Below are positions 8,116 to 18,130 of a DNA stretch of 64,000 bases, piece after piece (within the stretch, counting starts at the first letter, position 1; every line of letters begins with the position of its first letter). The notes below the pieces were generated by a model that saw only the letters and a program-made list of their open reading frames with translations, was not told where the DNA came from and ran no database searches. The DNA is taken from the NCBI RefSeq assembly GCF_002224485.1, contig NZ_CP022463.1:580804-644803 (forward strand). Reading direction: 5' to 3'. Source of the stretch: Sinomonas sp. R1AF57 (GTDB lineage: Bacteria; Actinomycetota; Actinomycetes; Actinomycetales; Micrococcaceae). A program made the translations under genes and the position numbers.

Positions 8116-9915
8116 TCAGCCGTTGGTGATGGTGAAGTTCTCAACGCCGCAGGCTGACGAGGCCGTCAGGTTGTTGGCATCGCCCGAGTAAGTCGATGCC
8201 CAGCGCCATGTTCCTGCCGTGGCGGCGTGGAACGTGCTGTTGGTGGTGCTGTACGTGCCGTTGCCGCTGACGGGCACCGTCTGCGTGAGGGCCGGTGTGC
8301 CGGAGCAGGTCGCGTCGGTCGGAGCGTACAGGTTGAAGGTGATCGACCCGCCAGGGGTTCCGAATCCGCCGGACAGCGTGAAGTTGTCATTCGGGATGAG
8401 GTCCTGGGCGGTGGCCACGGTCGGCTGCGCCTTGGTCACGACGAGATGCTCCTCGGTGCAGGTGCTGGAGGCGCCGTTGTTGTTGGCGTCGCCGCTGTAG
8501 ACCGCCTGCCAGTAGTAGTCGCCCGCAGAGTTGAACGTGATGGCGTTCGAATCCGGGATGACGCCGTTGGTGACGGTCATGGTACCGGCGGCTTGTGCGT
8601 TCTTGGCGCAGGCGCTGTCACTGTAGACCGTGTACGTGACGGTGCCGCCAGCGGTGGCCGTCGCTCCCGTGAGGGCGGCGGAGTCATGGACGGCGGTGCC
8701 CACCGCGACCGAAGTAGCGGAGAGCGTGGTCGCGATCGTCGGGCTGACGTTGATGTGGTTCGTGTAGGTGCAGTCGACATTGCCGCCCAAGCCCATCGTG
8801 ACGTTCACGGTGGCGCCGCTGACTGCGTAGCTAGTGCCCGAGCCGGTTGCGGTGCAGGCAACGCTCTTGAGCGTCCAACCTGCTGTAACCTGTGCGGCGG
8901 TGAGATTCTCGGTGACTGACGATGCTCCCGCGGCGACGGAAGTGTACTGCTTCTGTCCGCCGTTGCTCAGGGTGAAGGCACTGGTTCCGATCTTGCCCGT
9001 CGGCGCGTAGTTGAAGGTCGAGTCTCCGTTCTCGGTGACCTTGTGGATCGTGATCGTTCCGCAGTTGGAGATGTTGACGGGAATCGGTGCGATGAAGTCC
9101 TTGAGTTCCGCCGTGAACGAGGACGACGACCTGCTCTTGACGAAGGCGCTGCCGAAGGACTCGCATGTCCCTTCAGGGATGACGCCGGCGCCGGTCAGGT
9201 CGATCGCTGCCTCGCCGAACAGGCCGGTGCCGATGTTCGTGTTGAGGAACGGCTCGGACACGGAAGCGCTATTCACAGCGCCCTCGGCGTTCGTTCCTGT
9301 CAGTGTTGCGTGCTTGCCCCAACACGGCAGGGCGTTCGCGGAGAAGCATTGGCCGACGGTGTTGCCTGCGGCGGCCGTGAGCCACGTGTTGATGCCAAGC
9401 GTCGGGGTGCCGCTGCCGCCGAAGTCGTAGGTGACCAAGAGGTCGCCCGCTGTCCGGTTCAGGCTCACCGGTCCCGTAGTTGATGCCGTGAACCCTGTGG
9501 TCGGGTTCTGGCTGATTTCGAAGTCGAGATTTGCGTTTCCGATGTTGACGAGCCGTTCCCAGCCCAAATAGAGGTAGACGTGGCCGTTGGATCCGGTCTC
9601 GGACGCCTCGTAGAACCTGGTGAGATCGTTCTTGTTGGGCGGAATGGAGCCGGTCACGACCGTGGCGTTGGGGTCGTCTTCCTTGGTCCCTTGGCCGAAC
9701 GAGTTGTCGGTGCTGCCCGAGGGCTTGTCGACGCCGGTGTTGAGGCCGGCCACATTGGCCCAGTCGGTGTTGCCGGGAGTGTTGACGGCCAGGTTCCCGT
9801 CGGAGCCTTCGAATAGGCTGCCACTGAGGTTCGCCTGCGCCGACGTCGCGCCTGCCATCACGAGGGCGGTCACGGCGATACAAGCACCCCACCGGGTGCG
9901 GTGTGTGAGTTTCAT
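8116..9915 (-). CDS. Secreted surface protein with prealbumin-like and Ig-like repeats
   Basis: A 599-residue exported protein. A Sec signal peptide (basic KLTHRTRWG, hydrophobic core, likely cleavage after SAQA) is followed by an actinobacterial surface domain of about 270 residues rich in Gly, Thr, Asn and Ser (residues 31-300). Next comes a prealbumin/SpaA-like domain (GTITIHKVTENGD to VDCTYTNHI, about 305-410), then two related Ig-like repeats of about 95 residues, each with a Cys pair (CAKN..SSTC and CSGT..SSAC) and the shared YSGDANN motif. It stops at the end of the second repeat with no LPXTG signal, so it is probably released or loosely held. Its codon use looks less GC-biased than its neighbours, which may reflect transfer. 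The start MKLTHR at 9915 is set by the signal peptide. A GlxR-type box and a long leader lie upstream. Confidence 0.8.
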   Translation of the reverse strand: MKLTHRTRWGACIAVTALVMAGATSAQANLSGSLFEGSDGNLAVNTPGNTDWANVAGLNTGVDKPSGSTDNSFGQGTKEDDPNATVVTGSIPPNKNDLTRFYEASETGSNGHVYLYLGWERLVNIGNANLDFEISQNPTTGFTASTTGPVSLNRTAGDLLVTYDFGGSGTPTLGINTWLTAAAGNTVGQCFSANALPCWGKHATLTGTNAEGAVNSASVSEPFLNTNIGTGLFGEAAIDLTGAGVIPEGTCESFGSAFVKSRSSSSFTAELKDFIAPIPVNISNCGTITIHKVTENGDSTFNYAPTGKIGTSAFTLSNGGQKQYTSVAAGASSVTENLTAAQVTAGWTLKSVACTATGSGTSYAVSGATVNVTMGLGGNVDCTYTNHINVSPTIATTLSATSVAVGTAVHDSAALTGATATAGGTVTYTVYSDSACAKNAQAAGTMTVTNGVIPDSNAITFNSAGDYYWQAVYSGDANNNGASSTCTEEHLVVTKAQPTVATAQDLIPNDNFTLSGGFGTPGGSITFNLYAPTDATCSGTPALTQTVPVSGNGTYSTTNSTFHAATAGTWRWASTYSGDANNLTASSACGVENFTITNG

Positions 9916-10021
9916 GGGGGATGTGCTTTCGCGGGTTTCTTCACGAGAAGCGGTCCGGCCCCAGCTGCCGTCCGTGGGACCGCCGAAGCGGTACGTCCCA
10001 GCCATCGGCCATCTACTCATC
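9916..10021 (-). promoter_or_regulatory. Possible structured leader of the surface-protein gene
   Basis: Read on the minus strand, this stretch holds a stable hairpin with a UUCG tetraloop: ACCGC TTCG GCGGT inside outer GGGAC/GTCCC bases, near 9974-9997. A second small hairpin, CTTC TCGT GAAG, lies about 25 bases before the start codon. I could not match it to a known riboswitch class. It may be a plain 5' untranslated region. Confidence 0.35.
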
Positions 10022-10037
10022 TGTGACGTAGCTCACA
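10022..10037. promoter_or_regulatory. GlxR/CRP-type box
   Basis: TGTGACGTAGCTCACA is a perfect match to the TGTGANNTANNTCACA consensus known for GlxR (the cAMP-responsive CRP/FNR-family regulator of Actinobacteria). It lies 107 bases upstream of the surface-protein start and 20 bases past the end of the helicase gene. It most likely controls the surface protein; activation or repression depends on a transcription start I cannot fix. Confidence 0.65.
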
Positions 10038-10057
10038 ATGAGCTGGGAAAACGCCTG

Positions 10058-11779
10058 TTATGCAATCTCCCCGGCGTCGAGGATCCGGTAGGCGTACCCC
10101 TGCTCGGCGAGGAAGCGCTGCCGCTTCGCGGCGAAGTCCGCGTCGAGGGTGTCGCGCGCGACGAGCGCGTAGAACCGGGCGCCGCGGCCGTCAGCCTTGG
10201 GCCTCAGAAGCCGCCCGAGCCGCTGCGCTTCCTCCTGCCGCGACCCGAACGAGCCCGACACCTGGATTGCCACCGACGCCTCCGGCAGGTCGATGGAGAA
10301 GTTGGCCACCTTCGACACCACCAGCCGCCGCTCCTCGCCTGCGCGGAACGCGTCGAAAAGCCTCTGCCGCTCCTTGACACTGGTCGCCCCCGTGATCACG
10401 GGCGCGCCGATGCGCTCGCCGATCTCCGCCAGCTGGTCCAGGAACTGCCCGATCACGAGCAGCTGCTCGTCGTCGTGCTTGGCCACGAGCCGCTCCACGA
10501 CGTCGGTCTTCGACTCGCTCGCGGCGCAGAGCCGGTACTTGTCCGCCTCCTCCGCCATTGCGTACGCCATGCGCTCGTCGCGCGGCAGGTCCACCCGCAC
10601 CTCGATGCAGTCTGCCGGTGCGATGTACCCCTGGGCCTCGATGTCCTTCCACGGCGCGTCGTACCTCTTCGGCCCGATGAGGGAGAACACCTCGCCCTCG
10701 CGACCGTCCTCCCGCACGAGCGTGGCCGTGAGGCCCAGGCGCCGCCGGGCCTGCAGGTCCGCCGTCATGCGGAAGATGGGCGCGGGGAGCAGGTGCACCT
10801 CGTCGTAGACGATGAGGCCCCAGTCGTTCGCGTCCAGCAGCTCGAGGTGCGGGTAGAGGCCGCCGCGCTTGGCGGTGAGCACCTGATAGGTCGCGATCGT
10901 GACCGGCTTGACCTCCTTCACCGCGCCCGAGTACTCGCCGATCTCGTCCTCGGTCAGCGTCGTGCGCTTGAGGAGCTCGTCCCGCCACTGCCGCGCCGAG
11001 ACGGTGTTCGTCACCAGGATGAGCGTGGTGGTCGAGGACTGCGCCATCGCCGCCGCCCCCACGAGGGTCTTCCCGGCACCGCACGGAAGCACGACGACGC
11101 CGCTGCCGCCCGCCCAGAAGTTCTCCGCCGCCACCCGCTGGTACGGCCTCAGTGACCACCCGCCGCCCGCACCCGCGGACGACGCCGGCGACCCGCCGCC
11201 GTCGTGCGTCCCACCGGCGGCGTCGGTGCCGGGGGCGGCCGTCACGGTCTCGGTGAGCGCGATGGGATGCGGCGTCCCGTCCACGTACCCGGCACGGTCC
11301 TCGGCAGGCCACCCGAGCTTGAGCAGCGCCTGCTTGAGCGCTCCGCGCTGGGAGGAGTGCACCACGGTGGTCTGGGGGTCGATCCGCGGGCCCAGCATGG
11401 GGACGATCTTCTTGGCCCGGTGGACCTCCTCGAGCACGGGGAAGTCATCCGAGCGGAGCACGAGCCCGTGCACCGGGTCCTTCTCGAGCCGCAGCCGCCC
11501 GTAGCGCGACATCGTCTCCTCGACATCGATGAGGAGGGCGTGCGGGACGGGGTAGCGCGAGAAGCGCAGGAGCGTGTCGAGGACCTGCTCGGCGTCGAGG
11601 CCCGCCGCGCGCGCGTTCCAGAGCCCCAGCGGTGTGAGCCGGTAGGTGTGCACGTGCTCGGGCGCGCGCTCGAGCTCCGCGAACGCCGCGATCTCGTGGC
11701 GGGCCTCGGTGGCCTGCGGGTGGTCGACCTCGAGGAGGATCGTCTTGTCGCTCTGGACGATGAGCGGTCCGTCGCCCAT
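10058..11779 (-). CDS. XPB-type DNA repair helicase
   Basis: A 573-residue superfamily 2 helicase of the XPB/Rad25 type, the ATP-driven 3'-5' translocase of nucleotide excision repair in archaea and eukaryotes. After an N-terminal DNA-damage-recognition-like domain (about 1-190) the motifs run: Walker A LPCGAGKTLVGAA (about 238-250), DEVH box VYDEVHLLPAP, motif III GLTATLVREDGRE (which also covers the RED-like site), and motif VI QRLGRLLRPK. A 30-residue Gly/Ser/Ala-rich insertion (AAPGTDAAGGTHDGGGSPASS, about 188-212) before motif I is probably disordered. The gene follows an 800-residue helicase-associated gene by 48 bases on the same strand, a pairing I know from Actinobacteria. Its cellular role in bacteria is not settled. 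Confidence 0.9.
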   Translation of the reverse strand: MGDGPLIVQSDKTILLEVDHPQATEARHEIAAFAELERAPEHVHTYRLTPLGLWNARAAGLDAEQVLDTLLRFSRYPVPHALLIDVEETMSRYGRLRLEKDPVHGLVLRSDDFPVLEEVHRAKKIVPMLGPRIDPQTTVVHSSQRGALKQALLKLGWPAEDRAGYVDGTPHPIALTETVTAAPGTDAAGGTHDGGGSPASSAGAGGGWSLRPYQRVAAENFWAGGSGVVVLPCGAGKTLVGAAAMAQSSTTTLILVTNTVSARQWRDELLKRTTLTEDEIGEYSGAVKEVKPVTIATYQVLTAKRGGLYPHLELLDANDWGLIVYDEVHLLPAPIFRMTADLQARRRLGLTATLVREDGREGEVFSLIGPKRYDAPWKDIEAQGYIAPADCIEVRVDLPRDERMAYAMAEEADKYRLCAASESKTDVVERLVAKHDDEQLLVIGQFLDQLAEIGERIGAPVITGATSVKERQRLFDAFRAGEERRLVVSKVANFSIDLPEASVAIQVSGSFGSRQEEAQRLGRLLRPKADGRGARFYALVARDTLDADFAAKRQRFLAEQGYAYRILDAGEIA

Positions 11780-11827
11780 GCGGGCCTCCTTCCGGCGATC
11801 GCGGCGGCGGCCCGGCGCCGCGGACCG

Positions 11828-14230
11828 TCAGGCCAGCTCGACGTCGATGATCCGGTGCACGCTCAGCACGCGTTCGGTCTCTCGTTCTGGGTCGAAGACG
11901 CGCACGCGGCCGGCAGAGATCGACACTGGCCGGAGCTCCTCGACGCTCGAATTGCCGAGCGCGTCGACGATGTTCAAGCGTACCGCCCGCTTGAGCCGGA
12001 TCGCCTTCTGCAGCGTCTCGATGCCCATCAGCGGAGCTGCCTCGTCCCCGTTGAGGCCGACGGGGGACTGCGTGCGCAGGATCGCCAGCTGGGCCTCCAC
12101 GGTTTCGCTGTCCGGCTGCTTCGGACGCGGCGCGGGCGTGGGGAGCGGGCTCGCCGCGGTGCGGCGCCGCAGTCGGACCACCGGGTCCAGCGACGCGTCG
12201 ACGGCGGGGGAGAGCCCCAGCTCGCGGAGCACCACGGCGACCTCGCTCGGTGAGGCGTTGCTCACGACGACGGTCGGGGCGATCTGCGTCAGGCCCAGCG
12301 GGCGCGCAGCCGGGTCGGCGAGGAGGCCCGCGAGGGCTGCCTCGTCGTCGCTGGCGATGAAGCTGCCCGCACGGCCGACGCGGATCCGCCCGTGGCGCGC
12401 TGCCGTGTCGTCCACGAGGTAGGCGAGGGGCTGGGGGACCGGGGTCGACGAGTGCTCGGCGAGGAAGGCGTGGATCGACGCCGCGTCCTCGCCGGCGTCG
12501 AGGGCCCGGCGCAGGCTCGCGGCAGAGAAGCGGTAGATCGTCGCGGGACCGCGTCCCTCGGGCACCGCCAGCAGCGCGAGGCGCCGCGCGAGGACCGGGT
12601 CGAGGTAGCCGGGCGCCACGGCGGTGAGGTCCGCCTGCAGCAGGACCTTGTCCACCCCCGCGGGAAGGAACTCCTCGAGGCACTCGCGTGCCGCGTCGAA
12701 GTCGTCCCGGAGCACGGCCTCGCCCACGGACGTGAGCGCCCCAGATCCGGTGAAGCCCAAGAGCGCCGCTTCACCCAGGACCATGTCGAGCAGGCCGCGC
12801 AGCCTGCGCCCCAGCCGCGGCTGGAGCCAGTCGATCCGCTGGCGCAGGGCCTCCGGCCCGGCCACCGTGCACCGGCCCCTGGCCTGCGCTGTGCCGCGCG
12901 CACCGGACTCTGCCGCGATCTGCGCCATGACCTCGAGCACGCGGCGCCGCACGGCCGGGGCGTCCGGGCGCTGGCCCTCCCCGGAGAGCGGGGAGAGCTG
13001 GTCGCTGCCCTCGGCGGACATCGCGAGGGAGGGCACCCGGTGCGTGTCGAGCCAGACTGTCGCGAGGATGAGCCACTGCTCGGGCCGCGGCAGCGCGAGC
13101 CACGCCTCGGCACCCGTGGCACGCCATGTCGAAGTGTCCGGGTCGAGGCTGAGCACGCCGGCCTCCGAGGCGAGCTCGAGGGCGAACACCGCGGGGTCCG
13201 GGTCCGTGCGCAGCGCCGTTGCCAGCCGCCGCAGCTCCCTCGTGCCGACGCCACCGGCGCGGAGCGTCTCGATGGGGCGCTCCGAGGCCTCGACCGCGAG
13301 CGCGCTCACCGTCCGCAGGACGTCTCCGATGGCCCCGAGGGCAGCGTTGCGGCGGAGCGCCTCGGTCGTCGTCGTGGTCTCCACGGGAGGCGGCGTGAGG
13401 GAGAGCTCTGGCACGATCCTGCCACCGCGCAGTGCGAGGCCCACCGGGCGCGGAAGCTCCACGTGCTCGTCGTCGAGCGGGACCAGGAGGCCGCGGGAGA
13501 GGAGCCAGTCCACCGGGTTGTCGGTCCGGCGGCCGGGGCGGATGCGGGCAAGCGCATGGGGCACCGCGCCCACCGGCCAGTTCTCGAACTTCGCCAGGAC
13601 CTCGGCGGTCCGCGGCGGAGCGCCCTCGAGGGCCTCCGGAAGGGCCGCCCACCGCTCGAGGGCGTACGCGGCCGCGATGTGGTGTTCCACAGGCTGCTGC
13701 TGGACGGCGCCGGGGATCGCGTTCACGATCGCCGCGGCCCGGTCCGAGAACAGGGCTGACGCCGCGGTCAGGTCCGTGTAGGAGCGGCCGAGCCCGGCCG
13801 GGTAGCTTCCGAGCACCTCGCGGATCCTGGCGACGGGCAGGTAGTAGCGGCGCCGGCTCCCGGAGGCCGAGTGGATGGTGTCCGGCGGGTCCGCCCGGTA
13901 GATGAGGGCGAGCTGCGAGAGGGCGGCCAGGACGGACTCGAGCGTCCCCAGCGTCGCGTTGCCCACGGCGTGGCGGAGCTCGACGGCGCTGCCGCTGCGG
14001 CCCTCGTCCTCGTTGGTGGTCAGCACGAGCGCCTCGAGCACCTGGAGCTCGGGCTTGGACAGCGCTTCGAGGGCGCGCTGCAGGCTGACCCTCGCGCAGG
14101 CCCGCGCGGCGAGCGCTGCGAAGTCCGGCACCCCAGGCATGATGAGGTCCGGCCGTGCCGCGAACAGGTGCCTCAGGGAGTCGTTGCCCCGTGCGGAGAG
14201 CTCTTCGGCGAGCGCGCGGATCGAGGACAT
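11828..14230 (-). CDS. Helicase-associated (Helicase_C_3-type) domain protein
   Basis: An 800-residue protein of the actinobacterial family annotated with an XPB/Ssl2-like helicase-associated domain. No Walker A or DEAD motif is visible, so it is not itself an ATPase. The N-terminus (SIRALAEELSARGNDSLRHLF..RPDL) and the winged-helix-like LSKPELQVLEALVL are family-typical. The conserved C-terminal block (about 520-800: FIASDDEAALAGLLADP, LNIVDALGNSSVEELRPVSISAGRVRVFDPERETERVLSVHRI) resembles WYL-like beta folds. It lies one base from the small membrane gene upstream and 48 bases from the XPB gene downstream. I infer that it partners XPB, perhaps as a DNA-loading or nuclease-recruiting subunit. 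Confidence 0.8.
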   Translation of the reverse strand: MSSIRALAEELSARGNDSLRHLFAARPDLIMPGVPDFAALAARACARVSLQRALEALSKPELQVLEALVLTTNEDEGRSGSAVELRHAVGNATLGTLESVLAALSQLALIYRADPPDTIHSASGSRRRYYLPVARIREVLGSYPAGLGRSYTDLTAASALFSDRAAAIVNAIPGAVQQQPVEHHIAAAYALERWAALPEALEGAPPRTAEVLAKFENWPVGAVPHALARIRPGRRTDNPVDWLLSRGLLVPLDDEHVELPRPVGLALRGGRIVPELSLTPPPVETTTTTEALRRNAALGAIGDVLRTVSALAVEASERPIETLRAGGVGTRELRRLATALRTDPDPAVFALELASEAGVLSLDPDTSTWRATGAEAWLALPRPEQWLILATVWLDTHRVPSLAMSAEGSDQLSPLSGEGQRPDAPAVRRRVLEVMAQIAAESGARGTAQARGRCTVAGPEALRQRIDWLQPRLGRRLRGLLDMVLGEAALLGFTGSGALTSVGEAVLRDDFDAARECLEEFLPAGVDKVLLQADLTAVAPGYLDPVLARRLALLAVPEGRGPATIYRFSAASLRRALDAGEDAASIHAFLAEHSSTPVPQPLAYLVDDTAARHGRIRVGRAGSFIASDDEAALAGLLADPAARPLGLTQIAPTVVVSNASPSEVAVVLRELGLSPAVDASLDPVVRLRRRTAASPLPTPAPRPKQPDSETVEAQLAILRTQSPVGLNGDEAAPLMGIETLQKAIRLKRAVRLNIVDALGNSSVEELRPVSISAGRVRVFDPERETERVLSVHRIIDVELA

Positions 14231-14231
14231 C

Positions 14232-14513
14232 TCAGCGCCGCTTCCTCTCGAGGACCGTCCAGACGACGGCCGCGGCCATGATCAGGAAGGCGACCGGCAG
14301 CCCGTACAGGGCGACCGACGCGACCCAGGTCGGCGCCGCGCTCCCGGACGCCGCCAGGCCGAGGGTCACCGCCCAGGCTCCCAGTGAGACCACCGCCAGG
14401 ACTCCGCCGACCACGGTGAGGAGGCGCAGCCGTCCGCGCACGTCGTCGTGCATCCCCGGGCCCGCCCCTGCCGGTCTGTCGGCGGGTCCCCCGTCCGAGT
14501 GAGAAGGCACCAT
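14232..14513 (-). CDS. Small two-helix membrane protein
   Basis: A 93-residue protein with two hydrophobic segments (about 30-50 and 66-88), a positively charged loop-end and a basic C-terminus (LERKRR). The first 20 residues are low-complexity (HSDGGPADRPAGAGPG), and an ATG at 14450 (MHDDVRGRL), preceded by a G-rich stretch, may be the true start. It ends one base before the helicase-associated gene begins, so the two are probably translated together. Function unknown. Confidence 0.65.
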   Translation of the reverse strand: MVPSHSDGGPADRPAGAGPGMHDDVRGRLRLLTVVGGVLAVVSLGAWAVTLGLAASGSAAPTWVASVALYGLPVAFLIMAAAVVWTVLERKRR

Positions 14514-14697
14514 GGCCTAAACCTAACAGTGAGTTGCCCGGCCGACGGGCAAGGGGCCTACTTTGCGCGCGTGAGCCAGTAACCTAGGAGCAGTACAGCA
14601 AGCGCCCGTGACGGGCCCGGGCAGGCCTCTGCGCCCGCCGACCCGCCGTGCCACGGCGGCGCTTTCCTTCGAGTCCTCACAGATGGGGGTTGTGGCA

Positions 14698-15072
14698 GTG
14701 CCCACTGGCAAGGTCAAGTTCTTCGACAAGGCGAAAGGCTTCGGCTTCATCGCCGGCGACGACGGTCAGGAGGTCTTCCTGCCCGGGTCCGCCGTGCCCG
14801 CCGACGCCGAGATCAAGACCGGGACGAGGCTCGAGTACGGCATCGCCGACGGCCGCCGCGGCCCGCAGGCGCTGTCCGCGAGGGTCCTCGAGAAGCTGCC
14901 CTCCGTCGCCCGGGCCAAGCGCATGCCGGCCCGTGAGCTCGCCCCGATCGTCCAGGACCTCGTCAGCGTCCTGGACAACCTCTCCGGCCAGCTGTCCAAG
15001 GGCACGTACCCGGACAAGGGTGCCTCCATCGCCGCCGTGCTCCGCCGGGTCGCGGACCAGCTCGAAGCGTAG
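14698..15072 (+). CDS. Cold-shock-domain protein with C-terminal extension
   Basis: A 124-residue protein. Residues 1-65 are a cold-shock domain, which binds single-stranded RNA or DNA: TGKVKFFDKAKGFGFIAGDDGQ has the RNP1 (KGFGFI) and the start of RNP2 (here VFLPGSAV, not the usual VFVH, so one aromatic/His contact is missing). A roughly 60-residue helical extension follows (MPARELAPIVQDLVSVLDNLSGQLSKG), absent from 67-residue CspA proteins. I choose the GTG at 14698 because GGGGG lies 8 bases upstream; an in-frame ATG at 14683 is the alternative. The DUF3027 gene starts two bases after the stop, so the two are an operon. Confidence 0.85.
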   Translation: MPTGKVKFFDKAKGFGFIAGDDGQEVFLPGSAVPADAEIKTGTRLEYGIADGRRGPQALSARVLEKLPSVARAKRMPARELAPIVQDLVSVLDNLSGQLSKGTYPDKGASIAAVLRRVADQLEA

Positions 15073-15074
15073 AC

Positions 15075-15593
15075 ATGGCCGACGCGAGGAGAACCGCCCC
15101 GAAGGGCCTGCCGACCACCGCCGATGGCATCCCCATCTGGCGGATCGGCAAGCCGGATGCCTTCCTGGCCGCCGCGGTGGGCGAGGCGCGCGCGGCCCTC
15201 GCCGACGTGGCCCGTCCCGAGGACATCGGGGAGCACGTCGCGGCCAAGAGCGAGGGCGAGCGCGTGGTCACCCACCTGTTCGAGTCGCTGCTGCCCGGCT
15301 ACCGCGGCTGGCAGTGGTTCGTGACGGTCGCGCGCACCTCCCGCTCCAAGGTGGTCACGGTGAGCGAGGTGGGCCTGGTCCCGTCCAAGGACTCGGTCCT
15401 CGCTCCCGAGTGGGTGCCGTGGGCGGACCGCGTGCGTCCGGAGGACCGTGCCCGCGCCGAGGCGGAGGTCGCCGAGGCTGCCCCGGCTCAGCAGGCGCAC
15501 GACGGCGACGGCTCGCCCGAGGCTGAGGGCTCGCCTGCCGCGGCCGGAGCGGAGGGCGGCTCCGAGGAGGCCGCGCCTGCCGCTGAGGACTGA
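15075..15593 (+). CDS. DUF3027 domain-containing protein
   Basis: A 172-residue protein of the actinobacterial DUF3027 family. The conserved part (about 12-125) includes AKSEGERVVTHLFESLLPGYRGWQWFVTVAR and the VTVSEVGLVPSKDSVLAPEWVPWADRVRPED block. The last 45 residues are an acidic, Ala/Glu/Gly-rich tail with no fold. Family members are often longer, so this one has a reduced C-terminus. Function is unknown; the constant neighbour is the cold-shock-domain gene directly upstream, which hints at a link with RNA or translation. Confidence 0.85.
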   Translation: MADARRTAPKGLPTTADGIPIWRIGKPDAFLAAAVGEARAALADVARPEDIGEHVAAKSEGERVVTHLFESLLPGYRGWQWFVTVARTSRSKVVTVSEVGLVPSKDSVLAPEWVPWADRVRPEDRARAEAEVAEAAPAQQAHDGDGSPEAEGSPAAAGAEGGSEEAAPAAED

Positions 15594-15613
15594 GCGACCC
15601 AGCCCTGACGGAA

Positions 15614-15647
15614 GGCGGGCCTCCACCTGCGAAGGTGGAGGCCCGCC
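15614..15647. terminator. Bidirectional terminator between DUF3027 gene and serC
   Basis: A perfect 15-bp stem (15614-15628 with 15633-15647) closed by GCGA lies between two convergent genes. It is 20 bases past each stop and followed by GTCGTGCG. It would end both transcripts. Confidence 0.85.
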
Positions 15648-15666
15648 GTCGTGCGTCGGACGGTGC

Positions 15667-16911
<1,245 letters not shown>

Positions 16912-16997
16912 CTAATCTGAGCGGTTCAAAATAAGCTAGAATTGCGGCAGCGACGCCGTCCGCACCGCCCCACCGCCCGAGGAGCTCGAAGCACCGC

Positions 16998-17693
16998 ATG
17001 TCCGACCTCATCGACACCACCGAGATGTACCTGCGCACCATCCTCGAACTCGAGGAGGAGGGCATCACCCCACTGCGCGCGCGCATCGCCGAGCGGCTCC
17101 GCCACTCCGGCCCCACCGTCTCCCAGACCGTGGCGCGCATGGAACGCGACGGCCTCGTGGTCGTCTCGGGAGACCGGCACCTGCAGCTGACCCTCGACGG
17201 CCGCAGGCGGGCGGTCGAGGTGATGCGCAAGCACCGCCTCGCGGAGCGTCTCCTCTCCGACGTGATCGGGCTGGACTGGCCCTACGTCCATGACGAGGCG
17301 TGCCGCTGGGAGCACGTCATGAGCGAGCGCGTCGAGCGCCGGCTGTACGAGCTGCTCGGACGGCCCACCGAGTCGCCCTACGGGAACCCCATTCCTGGCC
17401 TCGAGGCCCTCGGCGGCACCCCCTCCGAGGGGTTCGCCGACGGCGTCGTCACGCTCGTGGAGGCGATGGACACCTATGCCCCGGGTTCCCGGGTTGTGGT
17501 GAGCCGGCTCGCCGAGCCGATCCAGGTGGACCCGGAGCTGCTGGCCCAGCTCGATGAGGGCGGCATCCGTCCGGGCGCCACGGTCGCCCTCGAGCGGGTG
17601 GGGGACTACATCTCGGTGCGCGTGGCAATGGTCGACGGCGCGCTGGAACTGCCGGTCGAGGTTGCGGCGCACGTCTTCGTCTCGGTGGCATAG
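16998..17693 (+). CDS. DtxR/IdeR-family metal-dependent regulator
   Basis: A 231-residue metal-dependent repressor. The N-terminal winged helix (about 1-75) has the metal-site residue M10 (TTEMYLRTI) and the recognition helix [18 protein letters not shown]. The dimer and metal domain carries the C-x2-E-H set in [15 protein letters not shown] (about residue 102-106), as in iron-sensing DtxR/IdeR, where MntR has other residues. A C-terminal SH3-like FeoA domain (about 145-231) completes the three-domain form. It most likely senses Fe(II) and represses iron uptake, though no iron genes or clear DtxR boxes lie here. It is divergent from serC. Confidence 0.9.
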   Translation: MSDLIDTTEMYLRTILELEEEGITPLRARIAERLRHSGPTVSQTVARMERDGLVVVSGDRHLQLTLDGRRRAVEVMRKHRLAERLLSDVIGLDWPYVHDEACRWEHVMSERVERRLYELLGRPTESPYGNPIPGLEALGGTPSEGFADGVVTLVEAMDTYAPGSRVVVSRLAEPIQVDPELLAQLDEGGIRPGATVALERVGDYISVRVAMVDGALELPVEVAAHVFVSVA

Positions 17694-17815
17694 CTGGCCC
17701 ACCAGGCGCGTAGTTACTGGGGAGTCGCACAAGGCCTCACACAAGAGGACAAAACCTCTACTCGGTGGAGTAACCCGTCAGACGCCAATTTGATGTGAGC
17801 TTCCTCTCACTAAAG

Positions 17816-17832
17816 GTCACGAAAGCGTTACA
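17816..17832 (+). promoter_or_regulatory. Direct repeat resembling an MtrA box
   Basis: GTCACG (17816-17821), five bases, GTTACA (17827-17832). It lies 31 bases before the c-di-AMP riboswitch of the M23 peptidase gene. MtrA, the actinobacterial cell-wall response regulator, binds paired GTNAC-type boxes upstream of peptidoglycan hydrolase genes. Assignment is by resemblance and by the like repeat before the next riboswitch. Confidence 0.5.
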
Positions 17833-17862
17833 TCGGGTTTGAGTTCCTCTATGCTGGAAGAC

Positions 17863-18111
17863 AAGCGCCGAGACTTCGGCGTGATCCCAGCCGCACGCCG
17901 AGCTCTGCCAGCGGACCGGGATGCAGCAATCCAAGGCAGAGGCGGGGGAACCACCAGCGGCGGCCGAGGCCGCCTTGGGGTGAAGCCCGCAGCACGCTCG
18001 GGACACTGGCATGCAGGATCCATCCGTGGATACCCGTGTGCCCAGACCCGTGCGGCTGGGCCGAGTCCGGACTCTCTGGCTCGAACCCGACAGCTAACTT
18101 CGCAGGCGCTT
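17863..18111 (+). promoter_or_regulatory. c-di-AMP riboswitch (ydaO/yuaA type), copy 1
   Basis: A 249-base leader with the hallmarks of the ydaO-yuaA aptamer. P1 is AAGCGCC (17863-17869) paired with GGCGCTT (18105-18111). Conserved parts include GCGGGGGAACCAC (17942-17954), TTGGGGTGAAGCCC (near 17975-17988) and GAACCCGACAGCTAACTTCG (18083-18102). Its 3' P1 strand ends four bases before the ribosome site of the M23 gene. High c-di-AMP is known to turn such genes off. The gap 17694-17862 before it holds the promoter and an MtrA-like box but no gene. Confidence 0.9.
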
Positions 18112-18130
18112 GACGAGAGAGGGAATTCGC

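Noticed and set aside
8116-9915. Sortase-anchored LPXTG protein
   Set aside because: The protein ends right after the second Ig-like repeat without LPXTG, a hydrophobic stretch or a basic tail.
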